Below, piece by piece: positions 21,839 to 36,800 of a stretch of DNA of 64,000 bases. The notes beneath the pieces are model-generated. The model ran no database searches and was not told the origin of the DNA. It saw only the letters and a list, made by a program, of their open reading frames with translations. Within the stretch, counting starts at the first letter, position 1; every line of letters begins with the position of its first letter. The translations under genes were made by a program, and so were the position numbers. Source of the DNA: Patiria pectinifera (taxonomy: Eukaryota; Echinodermata; Asteroidea; Valvatida; Asterinidae); the NCBI GenBank assembly GCA_029964075.1, contig CM057149.1, positions 6,768,465-6,832,464 on the forward strand. The letters are read 5' to 3'.

Positions 21839-24800
21839 CTACACAAAATCCTCATTGAAGTCGTACAGCTCGTCACCCTTGTCGCTGGCGCTACCAAGAA
21901 AGTCCATAGCCTGAGTGAGTTCATTGGAGAGATTTGTAGCCAATTTATCTGTTGAGAAAATAAAGAGAAATTAGCCAAACTCAACGATGTAAACTACTGA
22001 ACTAGCGTCAATATACAACATTTACAAACATCAAAAAACAAAACTACAAAATTATTATGCAATACCTTACTGGACTGTTAGTGAATGACAGTCTAAACTA
22101 TCCTGTAAAATCATGGCACCTGGTGTGCTGACATTTTCAAGAAAGGTGGAATTGTTATATTAATTTCCAACGATGGTCAGCATACCATCGTTGCAATTTT
22201 TTTTTTCAAATACTGTCCCCAATTTATCACATTTAGTTGGTCCCTATTTTGTTTGCAATCGGTTACACATCTGTGCACAGGTACAAGCCAGCCAGACTGG
22301 TTCCCTGACTTTAAAATTACCCGACGCAATAATTGAAAGAATAGCTGAAAGTTTTATTACTCACCGGATCGTTTTCTTTTCTTGAGTAGCTGCTTGAATT
22401 CCTTCTTCTTGGATTTGTTCTGTTGATCATTGCCAAGAGTCGCTTTCTTCTGAGGTTTGGATGGAGTAACAGTTGACCTGGTTGACCTTGTGACCTTTGA
22501 CACAGCACCCTTGCTTGGTGTCTGATTGGACGTCTTGGACTTCAGCGAGACTGACACATTGCCCAACTGTAAAAGAAAAGAGCAAAGTACGTGTGGGGGT
22601 CAGGCTTTTGAAATTGCTTTGGGTTGTGACTTCACGTTTTACTATTTATTAGGGAGTGTCATGGCCCAGCGGTTAAGAACACCGGACTCACGCTCTGGTG
22701 TTTCAGAGGCAACAGTGGGTTCGAGCCAGCCGAGTGGACACTTGTGCCCTTGAGCAAGGCACTTAACCATTATCGCTTCGGCCTTCGGATGGGACGTAAA
22801 GCCGTAGGTCCCATGTCCCAATCACAATTTTGTGCTAACTGCGCTATCAGAAAAATTCTGTGCTAACCCTGTAAGCACAGAATCCTTAGTTACAGGATCT
22901 ACGCATGCACACAAGCCAAAATTCTTTGCTGACGCATGAAATGTGCTTATAATAAACACACAATTTTTTGCTACATTAAGCAGGGATTTTTTTCGCTAAC
23001 TGTAAGCAGAGCCAAGAAATTGGGCCCTGGAAAAAGTAAGTTCAGTTAGACTAAATTTTAGTAAAAGCAAGAGCTCTTAACATAAAGACTTGGGTTTTTA
23101 TATGACTTCGGTACAGTGACTGCCTAAATTTTCCACTAGTTGGTTATATTTCAGGTTCTTGAACAAGTCACGTTCTTTGGTACAATGTAATAGCTTCCTT
23201 TTGTCATTTTCTTTTTATTCAAAGTTCTGTTTCTGTTAGGTAGCTTCGGTCCTTGCAAAGATTCAAATATGGGATTCCCTAAGGGCCCATCAGGTTGCTG
23301 TGGCAAAGCAACAAGAGGCTTTGTGAAGATAATTGCTCTTCTCGACAAATCCAAGAGTGAATCAAAACCCTCAGTAGACTTCAGAGCGCCCTCTACTATT
23401 CCTGCAAGCAGATAATACTGTTGGGAGTTGTCCAAATCTAGGACTCATCTCCAGGTTAGGCTTCACGTCTGGTATTGGCCTCAGGGAATTGTTCAGGCCC
23501 ACGACTTTGGAAACTCTGACGCAACACTGGTCCAAGTTCTAAATCAGGATCCTTAAATTTAGAGAGTAGTTCCAGCTAGGTTTGAACCATGAAGGTTTCG
23601 CAATGAAATTAAGAGCCAAACCTGTAGATAAAGGCAAGATTTTGTTAACATCATCATCATTACCTGTGCGTCTTCCTTCTGCTTGTCTTCAACATCTTCC
23701 ATGTCTTCCCAGTCCTCCCCCTCCTCAAGCTCCGCCTCCTCGTCGTCATCGTCATCATCCCCCTCATCGTCAATGTCGCTGTCATCTTTCTCCGCCTCCA
23801 TATCTGCACTGCTCCCCATTTCCTCATCGGTCACGCCCATTGTCAGTCCCGCAGACTCCACTAGTATCGTGTTGCTCGGTCGCACTGGTGGTAACACTAT
23901 TCAGGGTAATGGGGGGAAAAAGCAAAGAAGTTGTGCTGTGCAGTAATGTATGAGGATTGTGTCCGATGAAATGCCACTGGCCACACAATAGAATTGAGCT
24001 GATAAATTCTAAATAAAATGTAGTAATCTTCTGTCACTTGACTCAAATCTTTTAAAGGGGAAGTCTTGGTTCATGCAGCAGGTCCTGGGGCTGATTTCAC
24101 GAAATGCTAAGATGCGTCTTAGTGAAGGTTAACTTGTCTTAACTCGCGACTCTCCCACGGTTGATTTCACCAAACTTAAAAGGCATTCAACACGTCCTAA
24201 CTTCCTTAGCAACGTGGCCGAACTCGTCTTAACTTAAGATCGGTCTGAGGGTCGTCTCATTAATGCATGCGTTAATTTGTACATCGTATCTCTCATTGCC
24301 GTGAAAGAGGAATGTCGGCCTAGATTAAATAGTTTCCAGGAAGAAAACCGCTGTAGCAACAAATTTGAAAAGATTCCTGATGCGTGGGTAGTTTTAATGC
24401 AACATGAGCGCGTGTTTAGAACCTTTTGCACACGGCGCCCACACATACCTGATGGCATTGAACAGGCAGTTGTAATTTTCTTACAAAGATGGCTGTCTAT
24501 GAGAGGGGTCTATTGTGAAAGGACAACACTGCTAACAGGGAAAGGAAATGATTTACCTCCCAATGTCTGCTTGTCATCCTGCTCCAGGGAACCAATGTCA
24601 AACGCTCTCCCCATCTCAGATATGATCTTAGCATCAATGTGGGCTGGTAGACTGTGCTGCTCTGGGGGATGCGTGTAGAATGATATCCGTCCACTGTCAA
24701 AACAAAAAATGTCCGTGACAAATTAAAGAATACCATTTTTATTTCAATACCTGGAACAATTTACCCATTTCTATTGATCACAAGTCCTTCCGAGTGGAGT

Positions 24801-27800
24801 CAGGATGGCGAAGCGGTCACGAGTCAGGTTGGTGTAGCGGTACTGTCCTCGCCTTCAGCCCGGTTCATACTTCACGCGAAAGCGCAAGCGAAGCGAAATT
24901 CGTGACGTCAACAATACATTCGAAGCGCGTCCACCATTGTTGGCGACATGACTTTCGCTTCGCACTAGCTTTCGCGTGAAGTATGAACCGGGCTTTCCAC
25001 TGCCGTGACACAGGTTCGATTCCTGCCTGGGCCAATATGTGGATTGGGTTTTCAGCCCCTGCCTGATTCCCTGGGTTTTCCTCAGAATATTCTTCTGGGG
25101 TTTTCCTCCCACATGTAAAACTGTAATATCTTCACATTGTCTTCTCTTTACTGGGCCCCATGGGAGAACAGTGGATTACACTGAATGGGCCACCCAGTTA
25201 AAATAAGAATTAAATAAAACAAATTAATTACATTGTCGTTTAAAGCTATAGTCCATCATTTGCAGCCATCCGAAAAGTAACTGGCGTAATTACTGTTGAA
25301 AAACAAACTTGGTTGAAAGATAGTAAGGGAACTAAACTCCCTGTGAAATTATTCTTTCTGGAAAGCTGTCATTTTGAAGTAATCAACGAAAGAAGGCATT
25401 TCCAACGGTGATTCTTAAGAAGCACCGTAGGAAAATTTAAATTAGTAGTTTGTTTTGTTATTCAGCGCAGCGCGCACAAGTGTTGGAACGACGCACACGC
25501 GCGCGCGGTTGTTATAATTCGTCGGATCAGTGCGCGACGCCGCGTATAGCTGCATTTCAAAACAATTCAAAACATGATTCAGTAACTTTTGATTTGAAAT
25601 TGAGATCTTAGAATGCTGCTTTTCTCGGAATGTACAGCTGAAGCTTAGCTGAAACTTCATCAGGTTAGTTGTTCAGTATCCTTCATTAGATTTTGAACAC
25701 TTTTGTTGCTTCACACGAACAAAATGCACTAATTACAAATGATGGACTATAGCTTTAAACACCGTATTTAAATGGCAGTGTGTAAGACCAGTCACGAGAT
25801 CCTGCACTCTGAGCCACATGCATGTAGTACACTCCGCACAGTGTGGATAACACCGTGTGTGTTATATAAGGAGATCAGAACTTAGTACACAGCACATGCC
25901 ACGTGCACTATAGAAATGGTCAGAACACAAAGTAAAATGGTAGAACAAAAACAAAAATTGCAAGTTTGTAAACTCATCTATTTTTTATGCTTTTGACTGA
26001 AAAGGTATGAAAAAAGGGTCAATAGGGCGATTCTTCAGAAATTGAAAATAATACTTGGGGGGGGTTTGTGTGATGTATTAAATATAAATGATTATTGTTC
26101 ACTAAAGTGCTGCTAGTAAGTAAAAATGCAAATTTCATAAGATGTTTCATAAGTTGGTCTTTCCGTGCATAAATTAGAATAAATTTAATAACAAAATGTC
26201 ACACATGTGACCGATCAAAATGCCACACACGTGACCACAGAACAATTCCCATTTAGTAAAACTAAAGCAGAGGGTGTACATTGTTAATGCAATCTGTAAA
26301 TCACAGAAGACTAGTCTTACTCCAAAATTAGTGTGGGTATGTGTGTCCTTAGAACTTTGGAAAAATACATGAATTTCCGGTATGGGCCAGATAACATTGT
26401 TTAATGTCTAATGTCACATACATGACCAAACTTTGATGACCCCTCCTAAAATTTCAACACATTTTGTGGAAGTAGAAACCATACTCTGAGGTAGGGAAGA
26501 AAAAGTACTAACCTGATGAATCAGTGAAAGTAATATATCAGAAGTAGTTAACAAAGTGTAAAGTTTTTAAAAATTAGACGAGCCCAATTTTACGTCACAC
26601 AATGACCAAAGAATGGCCCAATAGTGTGAAAGAGCAGTTATAAACGTGATGTTTAAATGCCGGTTAGGTGTCTGGTTGACATGTAGTCACGCATGCCTAT
26701 AGGATTGACTCAATCTTACAGGACTCTCACTAACCTATTCCAGTCCATGAGCGTCCCCCTAGCCGCCTTGCCCACGTCTGGTACTCCGCCTTTCTTAAGT
26801 TTCCCTTGCCGTTTGGCCAGAAGGGACAGGAATTCATTCACGTCGTTGAAGTCTGGAATCGTGTAGTGCAACATGATCTGCATTGAAAAAATCATCAGGA
26901 CTAAGTAAATTGAATTGTTACATCGTGTATTGGATACAATGGTCACCTGTCAAATATACACTTCATGACATCATTGACATGTAAGGTTAAGTTTTGCAAC
27001 ACCCTTTTGTAATTTCTGGCAGTCAGCCAGACACGCCAATATCATCTTCATGGAACAAATAAAGGATAAAATGCTGGTCGGTACAGACCTCACAATGGGG
27101 CGAGTCAATGACAGCATCATATTAACCCTAACCGCCCTGAATCCTCCAAAATCCTTTTTGCAAATTGGAGGAATTTGCAGGATTGAGGTTACATGGCAAA
27201 AGTGCTTTGCTGATTGCGGAGTACGCACTGTGTCAAGGTCTTGGGCCGGACCTTGTGTTGTTTATGCTCAGCCGTGCATAAATTTAGTCCTTGATTGTAC
27301 TTAACATCCTCCGCACTGCTCCAGGATGTCACTGCCTCTGCCTCAGCCTATTGACAGCCATAGCCGGAGGATTTTGCACGATTCAGGCAGTGGTCACCCC
27401 TCTATGGACCATATTCAAGAAATAATGGAGGAATTTGCAGGATTGAGGCTATATATGCTACTTTTCCATGAGGCCAATTGGAGGATTTTGCAGGATTGAG
27501 GCTACATCCTAGCAAAAAGGCCTGGGGAGTTAGGGTCACTCATGTTGCTTATCAGATGATTGCTGCTGTTATTTTTGTATTCATGGCAGCTTACCTTAAG
27601 GCATACTGAAGCAAAGTAAACGGTTTGTTCCCAGCCAATATGGCTCATCAGGCCGGCGTTTATCACTGGTTTCCGTAGTATGAAACAACTTAGACAATTT
27701 CTATTCCCCCTGGATGGGATGCCAGTCCATCGCAGATTACTCCCCAGGTAATGCTGGTACGCTTTTATTGTCATTGGTGGAGAGAGGCAAGTGGAGGTGA

Positions 27801-30800
27801 AGTGGCTTGCCCAAGGACAAAACATATGGCTAGGATGTGAATCCCTAACCTCTGATCGTGAGTCACAACTCTAACCTTTAGGCCTAACTTGACAAATAGA
27901 TACTGAAGATCCTTGCAAAAAATACATTCTTTAAAGATTTGTTCATACCTGTTGCTTGTTGCACCTTCGGAGGATTGCTTCAACTGGAGAGATGGGATCA
28001 TCGAGAGCCTCAATCTGTAAAGGATTGAAATCAAAAACACTCAAATCATAATTAGAGAGGTTATACATATCTAAACCCTTGGCAGAACGGAATTGAAATC
28101 TTTAGAATAATTTTATTTGGTGCAACTCTGGAGCGCCAGAGTGAAGCGTTTGTTTAGCAGCAGTGGTCATTAGAGAAGTTTCGCATCTGAGCAGATATGT
28201 GTGTGTATACATTTAGTTATCCTTAACCGTTATCGGCCGTTGCGTTATTTCGCATCATGTACACATACGCATGTGCTTATAGTCATCTGAACAACGCAGC
28301 AATCCAAAATGACAGTCTCCAATGCAAGCCTCGTGTCTGCAAAAAATCCCTCTATGAAACACGGACAAATAGCACACAAAATGTTCAGCAAATAAGCCTA
28401 TTTGAAGAAAATCATCATGTTTAAATAAATTAACGCAGAAGAGGGTAAAAAAACGACAATTTACTACACGTTTCACACTGACACGTGCGCTACGTGTCAG
28501 TATGAAACATGCAGTAAATTGTCGGTTTTTTACCATCTTCATGGACATATCCGTCCAATGTACATGCGTAGCAGATAGCAAGTTGCATAAAAGGTCACAA
28601 GACCACACAAAGTCCTACCCGGTGCGCTAACCGTATCCACTGGCTTGCGAAACATTTGTATTCATTATGTTTTGCAAATATTTGGTATGACTCTGTAGGT
28701 CAGAAGTGGTATTCTACTGTAAGTATCTAAATATTTGGAAGGTCTTTATGATGTGATAATCAGTACCATATAGGTAAAGGTATACACGGTTTTGAACTAT
28801 ATAAATGAATACAATTTTTACCTTGATGCAGTTGCGCAACACCATGGTAACCTCACTGTTTGTTGTAGCCATGACAACGCCCGGACTATCCAGTAACTTG
28901 ATATTTTTGGCTAGTTGCACCTCTTGCTTAGATCTGAAGGCGAGGGGGAGAGGGAAAAGGGGAAACTGAATTAACCCTAACTCCCTAGGGTGATTTACAA
29001 AGAACCTTCCTCATCCTTGCAAATCCCAACACCATATGGTAAACTGTGCACATAAACAGTTGGACTCCGTTTATTTGTGGTATGCCTAATCCCACGTAAA
29101 GCAAAGTCAGTTTACTAGTGCAGTACTCATCCTAACAGATTCCAACAAACCCTGGTGTTGGAGTTTGGCTGGTTTGGGCTAGGGTTACAGACAAGGTGTC
29201 ATTATTTTGCCAGTCAGTTGTACATGCCAATACTTGTGCCGCAAGGTTCGGAAATTTTTGTGGACATCGAAGGAATCTGCTACTATTGCACACTCCTAAT
29301 CATCGAAAAAGCATAATAAACCAGGTGTTATAGGCAGCACCACACTTTAATAAAGGGCCCATGAAGTGAATTTTTCTTAGGAACAAATTTTGTGCAACTT
29401 TCTACTCTCTTAAATGTATGAAAAATAGGGCCTATTTGGCATCCCTTTTTGATTAATTTTATTGCACTTCTTTAAACATATCAAATTTTCCATGCTTTTC
29501 CGGACAACTGAGGAAGCTGTAGCTGTGATGTCATTTCAGGAAGACACTGTTTACTTAGGGATTTTTTGTTCAAATTGTGAACCCAAAACATTGCTTATTG
29601 AAAATGTTTGTGAAAAAAGTTTGCTCATTGGCTTACTGCCATGTACTGACAACAACGAATCAAGAACGAAAAAAAAAAATTTTGACAGCAAAATATCAAA
29701 AATTCTGGTAACTTTTGGTGCCGAAATAGCTGTATCGTTGAGGTTTCTGCCTAAAATGACATCACACTGTGGCTCATGAATATGGAAATTTGCATTATCC
29801 TTGAAAAAGTGCCCTTGAAAATGGTAAAACGAAAATGAAAATAGGGTTAAATGGGGCACCAAGGTGCATTTCCAAGGATTGCATTAAGAAATGATTTTGA
29901 CTGGCCCTTTAAACTGGTTTCCAGCATGAATAAACAAAGATCGCTGTATTATTGTGATAATAGTGTATATGGTATAGAGGTCTCACTTGTACACTGGTAC
30001 CCACCTTCTCCTGTCATAGACTAGAATATGATGTGGGTACTGAGAACCAGCCTACTATACAAACCCTGCCTTCACCGGTATGCCTTCTCAACTGTAAATG
30101 CCGTGACACTGCTTAGCAATTACGCTAGTTTTCGGTGCTTGGTGTTCAGGTTTGCTAAAGTGGGGATGGACATTTTTGCTCAAATTCAGAAAAAAGAAAA
30201 GTGTGAGCATCAGAAATATGGAAATTATTAATATGGCGACTTACTTTGTGACTCCAGGCTGCGATCCCACGCTACACGCTTTGGCTCTCTTCAAACTGTT
30301 GATGACGCTGCTCTTACCCACGTTGGGAAAACCTGCAAAGAGTGTAATAGAATGAAAAATCAGTCAGAGTTTCACCAACAGCCTCCAAATGTCCAATCGG
30401 GACTTCAGTTTATAAGATCAAATCTCAAATATCAACAAGGTACAGTGACACTTCATCCAATTAGAGAATCAAAAAGGTTACAGGTGTATTATCTGTGCAT
30501 TTGAACTATTTCTATCCAGGGGATGTAAGTGGACCCTGATATTTTTTACCTGAAATTTGAGGTAAACAAACAGCTATGGTGCCAATAGGTTATTTAGATA
30601 TGAAAAAAACCCTGAAATCAGGCAATCGCAGGAGAATTTACGTCCCTGTTCTATTTTGTTTTCTAATCACAAAATTTTAACTTGTATCTGTTATTTTTCT
30701 ATTTTGGGCATGTGCAACCGTCTGCAGAAAGGTTTTATCTGGAGAAATGCTGCTTTCGTGAGCAAACAGACTGGTACCCAGTCCCAATATCACCAATTCT

Positions 30801-33800
30801 GATAGAGAGACGGGAACCAGTCTACCCCATGAGAACTGATTATCGTCCAGACAAAACTTATTCAAATTTGTAATGTAGTTATTCTATGACTAAACATGGG
30901 CCATTTTTTTCCCTTTAACAGTGAATAACTTTTGAATTGCTAATTTTTTTTAGCAATTTAAAAGAAGATCTATTTTCAGGGTGAAACTTGAAAATGACAT
31001 GAACAGTACATCTTTAATTTAAAAAATAACTGCGACTCAAGAACACCTCTCTGAAGCGTTGATTAGGATACTTACCCACAATTCCCACAGTGATGGCCGT
31101 TTTGATGTCAGCGTTTCTACAGTAGTTATTGAGTAACTTCATGAGTGTCTCGGCTCCAAGACAACGACTCGATTGCAGCAAGTCCTTGGTGGAGAGCGTT
31201 ATGGGCACTTTGCTCTGAGCCTGGAAGATAATCACAATGACGGATATATTTTAAGTTGTGTTAAACACAGACAGGGGCAATTCCACGGTTACTCACGTTA
31301 CATTTTTGATGTACTTTTGAGTTTCCTTGGGCTGTAATTACCTTACTGAAAAGGTTTCAGAACTGTTTTCCCCATGGTAGATAGAGTAGACCTAGACCTA
31401 CCTAAGCACCAAAGACGACATCCAGAAAAATGTGTTATGTATGATAAACAAGACGCACAAACTCGGTTACTCACGTTACGAAAATGTAATGTGAGTAACT
31501 GATTTTGTGCGTCTTGGATGGCACTGAGTGGCTTTCTTAAGAGAGCGCTGGTTTTGTGTCTCTAAATGGTGAGGAGTTAAGGTCACAATTTCATGTCCTA
31601 TTTTCTTTTCTCAACTGACCATTTCGACTTATTAAGAAAAACTGTCACAGAACTTCTATTTAAACCACAAGCAAAGGCTGTTGGCTAGCTTTGTGCGCGG
31701 AAATCCTGAATTATATGTAAAAATTCTTGTGTTGAGCGCACTTACAAGTATACATCGAGTTTCATCTTGGGCAAACGTCACCGAGCCCTAAGCATGAAAA
31801 TATGCTAAGCATAAACAAAATTATTTGCTAAGCAAAATCTGGTTGCCAGCCAAAATGTCATGCATAGTACACTGCTTGCGACTGGTTCCCAGCTTATTTT
31901 TTGCTTAGCATATAAATTGGCCAGGCAAAATCTTCTACTTGGAAGCTCCATGACATTGGGTCCAGATATCAGGCAAAATCTGCTTACCAAGTTTTGTCTC
32001 TGTAACTGCGTGGACGCCTTGAATGCTACTGTGGGAAACTCGTTCCTGAGATGCTTCAGCCATTTCTCCACATTCTCACTGGGTACCAGATCTGGAAAAC
32101 AAACCAAGTCAAATCTCCAAATCTAATAAACTTTGATACTGCAAAGGCTAAAGGTCCCAATGCAACTCCGGTCAAATGTCTGAAAATGATACAAGTTTTC
32201 CAAGTGTTTCGTTTAATTGTGTTCAAGGTGCTCAGAATCATGCAAGTCACCAAAAACATATTTTTTATTTTCCCTTTTTAAAGCTTTTAAAGGACCTCCT
32301 TTTATCTATCACAATATACAAGACGTCCAAATTAAAAGTGGATTCCCATCCTTAGAATTAACCTGTGAGAGCTGATCAACTTGTGACTCTTGACCCGAAA
32401 GAGCTGATCAACTTGTGACTCTTGACCTGAGAGAGCTGATCAACTTGTGACTCTTGACCTGAGAGAGCTGATCAACTTGTGACTCGTGACCTAAGAGAGC
32501 TGATCAACTTGTGACTCTTGACCTGAGAGAGCTGATCAACTTGTGACTCTTGACCCGAGAGAGCTGATCAACTTGTGACTCTTGACCTGAGAGAGCTGAT
32601 CAACTTGTGTCTCTTGACCCGAGAGAGCTGATCAACTTGTGACTCTTGACCCGAGAGAGCTGATCAACTTGTGACTCTTGACCTGAGAGAGCTGATCAAC
32701 TTGTGACTCTTGACCCGAGAGAGCTGATCAACTTGTGACTCTTGACTCGAGAGAGCTGATCAACTTGTGACTCCTGACCTGAGAGAGCTGATCAACTTGT
32801 GACTCTTGACCCGAGAGAGCTGATCAACTTGTGACTCTTGACCTGAGAGAGCTGATCAACTTGTGACTCTTGACCTGAGAGAGCTGATCAACTTGTGACT
32901 CTTGACCTGAGAGAGCTGATCAACTTGTGACTCACTTGTGATGTACTGGATTACAAAACTATGAAGATGTATGCAGACTTCAAACTCAAACTAATTATTA
33001 TAAAGTTGACAAAAGAACTGACTGGATCAGGGTTTGAAACTCTGACCTTAGCAACACTGTAACAGTGCTGACCTAGTTGGTTTTCCCTAGTGCTTTATTT
33101 GACGATTAGTAGTTTGTTTGCGATTTCTCAGGTTTCCTCACCGGTAAGGTTGCTAGCATCTTGACTTTGTGCGTAATCCCCCAAGTATGGTTGATTCTGA
33201 CTAGTGCCCTTGAACAAGGACATTGACTAAATGGGGAGCCGCCAACATTGGGCTGGATAGCTCAGTTGGTGGAGCACTGGTATGAAATTCTGAAGGTTGC
33301 AGGTTCAAACCCTGTTCAGTACATTTCCTTGTTCAATTTTATAACTATCATTTATGCATCTAGTCACTTTCCAATTGAGGTTTACTTGATGATGCAGAGA
33401 CTAATTTTACCGATTTTATTAAGGAGGAGAACCATTTTCTTGTTGACTCCGGCCGACAGGACTGCTTGCTCCAGCTGTGGGCAGCGAGAGCCCAGAGGAT
33501 CCCGTGCATCAAGGACCTGTATGACGACGTCAGATGCCTCCAGTACCTTCTTGAACTCCTTGTAGTAAGTCTTGCGAGAGGTCTCCGTGTCCCTGGGACT
33601 GTGGGTAGTGGAGGAGTCTTTGGGGCCCCGTCCGGCTTGCTGTTAATAACCACAAGTTTAAAAAAAAATTAATAAAATGAATAAGGCCAAATAAAAAAAA
33701 AACATGCTTAGCGTCCTGCCTTTAAGAAAAGAAAGGAAGGAGGCGGCCCCTTTTTTCCCCCTCCAAAGTGGCCGTTAGACCGGGCTATTTTTCAAGATGG

Positions 33801-36800
33801 CTGCCAGCTTTTTTTTTTAATTGGCCAACACTTGGACTCAGGAAATGACATACCAGCTTTATGTGGGCTAGATGCAATGGACAAAGAGGCCAAAATGATG
33901 TCATTGCTTACAATTTATAATTTTTCGCGGTTTTTTTTCTCAAAAACAAAAAAAGAGTAGACCATGCCGAGTAGAATGGAACATTTCATCTGTCACCGAA
34001 TGAAATTATTCTTTCTATTGCACGAACGTGAAACATTCATTATTTGTTTTATATAACACCTGAACAAATCCTCGTCATCTGATTGGTTGACTTTTAATAG
34101 CAAATTTATTCAAGTTAAAAATTGTTTACAAGTTTGACGAGTTCAGAGTTATCACATTCAATTTTTCTCAATTTAAAACTTTTCCATAAGTTTAGAACTC
34201 AAACAGTTCAGTAAGTTCAGAACTTTTATTGCCAATTAAAACACCACAGCGCCACCATCGGCAACATGTGCAGTGACAGTGCATGGTACTTCTAATCACA
34301 GTGCAATAGTACTTCCATTGCACTGTGCGCTGCGCGCCACGCGCGCGCCGTGCATTGGTACGAATAATTCAATGACATGTGATCAACAATCCACCAATCA
34401 GATGACGGGGATTTATTCAGGTGTTGTTCAATTATTGATAACATGTTTTGAAGGAGGTCTCTGTGTTAGAATTGTGTGAACAGATTGGTTTATATTCTAG
34501 ATTCAAAATACAAGAGAGCAGAGACAATTCTAAAACTAAGATCACTGAAATATGGGTTGAAACTTTCAATGATAGTATGGTGCAGTAAGTGGTAAGTTTG
34601 CCGGTACACCATGTAATTAATCTCTTCTGTGAAGAAGTGTGGTTCTGAAAAGACACGGTGGTCAGAAGTGTTCTTGACATTTTTGGCCAGTATACTATCT
34701 GTAGTCAAAGAGTACAGGTCGGAAACGGTTCTTTTCCAGAACCAAACTTGTTCACAACAGAGATTAATAACATGGTATACCCACAATCTTATTGACTTCT
34801 CTGGTTCGGGTGCTTGACCACCCTATACTAACCACAACATACCACCTAAATGTCTCACTTTAACATTGACATTTTACTTTTCCCCGATTGACACCCTGCG
34901 CAAAGTGTGCATTATAAAAGCCACCACTTAGACTCCTTGACAATCAACTATTTTAGAGGGAAATTCACCTTCTTCTCAAATTCCTTGGCTCTCATCTCCG
35001 CATTCTTCCGCAGATCGCCCAGCTTCCTCTGTTTCATGACTTCCTTGAAACGACGGTCTTTCTGTCTCTTTTTCTCTTCTTCAGCCTGGGGGAAAAAGAA
35101 ACAATAAAAGCGGTTCACATTTTACTGATTTCTCAACGCTAACTCCCTCGTCTGTTTTTTTTTCCCCAAGAAAGCTTCCTTAATTCTCCCACATCCAAGA
35201 CAGAGTAGGAACCCCAATGGGGCAACTAGTCTTTCACTATACCTTCCCAAATCCTACAAAATCCTACAAAACCCTCCAGGTACTATGTCGATTTTGATGG
35301 ATCCGGAACCGTTAGGGTCATAGGATAGCAGGAGAACGCACAGTCTTCTGCAACATCTGGTATGCAGCATGGAAATCACACAAAAAGACAAAATTCCAAG
35401 CTTCACATGACCCTCCCCAGTGTTTACAAAACTGTTAATGGCATAAAAGGGAAGCGAATAAAAAAGTGGAATCTAGGCTAATGCGAGGAAAAGTTGCATG
35501 CCTGAAAAATTCAAATTTGCCCTTTATGACAGTACATCGGATGAACAATTACACAAGGTAAATTAATGCCTCTAACCTCTCGATAACTCATGTTTTTATT
35601 TTAACTTCTTCGTTGTTGTTTATTTGTGCCACTCACCTTGGCTTTTCTATCCTGTGCTTCCTTTAGGATATTCTCTTTGAAGGGAGCTAGGTTGGGGATG
35701 CCGATGTCCTTCTTGGGTTCCTTGTGACTTCTCTTCTTTTCTTCTTTTTTGAGTTTCCGTCTGTGCTCTTTCACCTGAGCGATACACATCAGAGTTCCAC
35801 GCATGTCAGCATTTATTTATGGGGGCAAAAAGAAGTAGGCTTGCTACAGGGATAGACAATTTTCATGTTGCGGCCACTCGTTGTTTTTTCCCATTCAAAT
35901 CAATTTAACCAAAGCGAGACTGGAAGGAAAAATAGTCTGGTTCCTTTTTGCACAAAAAAATTATCATTCAGTACTGCTATTGGACACAGGGAACATGACT
36001 GAAATGGTGGCAGCATGATAAAGGTCTATTATCAGAAATTGCCATAGGTACAGAACTGAAAACAGAATGGTTTTGACATGAAAAATATTTTAGAATGATT
36101 TTGCTACCAGCAACTGATTATTAAATAAAAAAAGTTACGTAGCACTTTTAGAGCGCTTATTTCAAAACCAGAGGTTACCCGGCATTTTTGTTCCGGTTTC
36201 CCAGAGAACTTTGGCTACATAGAAATCTCACCTTCTTCTGTACTTTGTAGCGAACCTTAGCAAGAACACGCTTGCTCTTCATCTTACCTGCAAATAAAGA
36301 AATAAATAATTAACTAAATAAATAATGCAACACATTCAACATCAAAAGTGACCTTGAAACCCGATCCTCCCCAAGCCTTTTTGCTAGGATGTAGCCTCAA
36401 TCCTGCAAAATCCTCCAATTGGCCTCATGGAAAAATAGCATATCGCCTCAATCCTGCAAATTCCTCCATTATTTCTTGAAAATGGTCTGTGGAGGGGTGA
36501 CCACTGCCTGAATCCTGCAAAACCCTGCGGCAGTGACTGTCAATATGTTGAGGCTTGGCCAGTGACATCCCGGAGCAGTACGGAGGATTTCAAGCATAAT
36601 CCAGACCTATATTAGGTCTAATGCATGGCTGAGCAAAAACAACACAAGGTCTGGCCCAGCACCTTGACGAAGTGCGCATCCTATGAAATCAGTAACGCAC
36701 TTTTACCATATAACCTCAATCCTCCAAATTCCTCCACTTTAGCAAAGAGGATTTTGAAGGATTCAGGGCGGTTAGGGTTAAGCACAGTAAATTATTTTTA

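Noticed and set aside
23582..23953. Plus-strand Ser/Pro-rich frames opposite GNL3 exon 13
   Set aside because: They are complements of the acidic GAN/GAC-rich tract of GNL3 and have no independent support.
32366..32936. CRISPR-like array
   Set aside because: Repeats are contiguous with no spacers, in a eukaryotic intron; it is a minisatellite.
33249..33320. Possible tRNA gene (GGATAGCTCAGTTGGTGGAG with a B-box-like GGTTCAAACCC)
   Set aside because: The 5' and 3' ends do not form an acceptor stem, and a second degenerate copy with the same flanks occurs at 49141-49425, so it is a tRNA-derived SINE.
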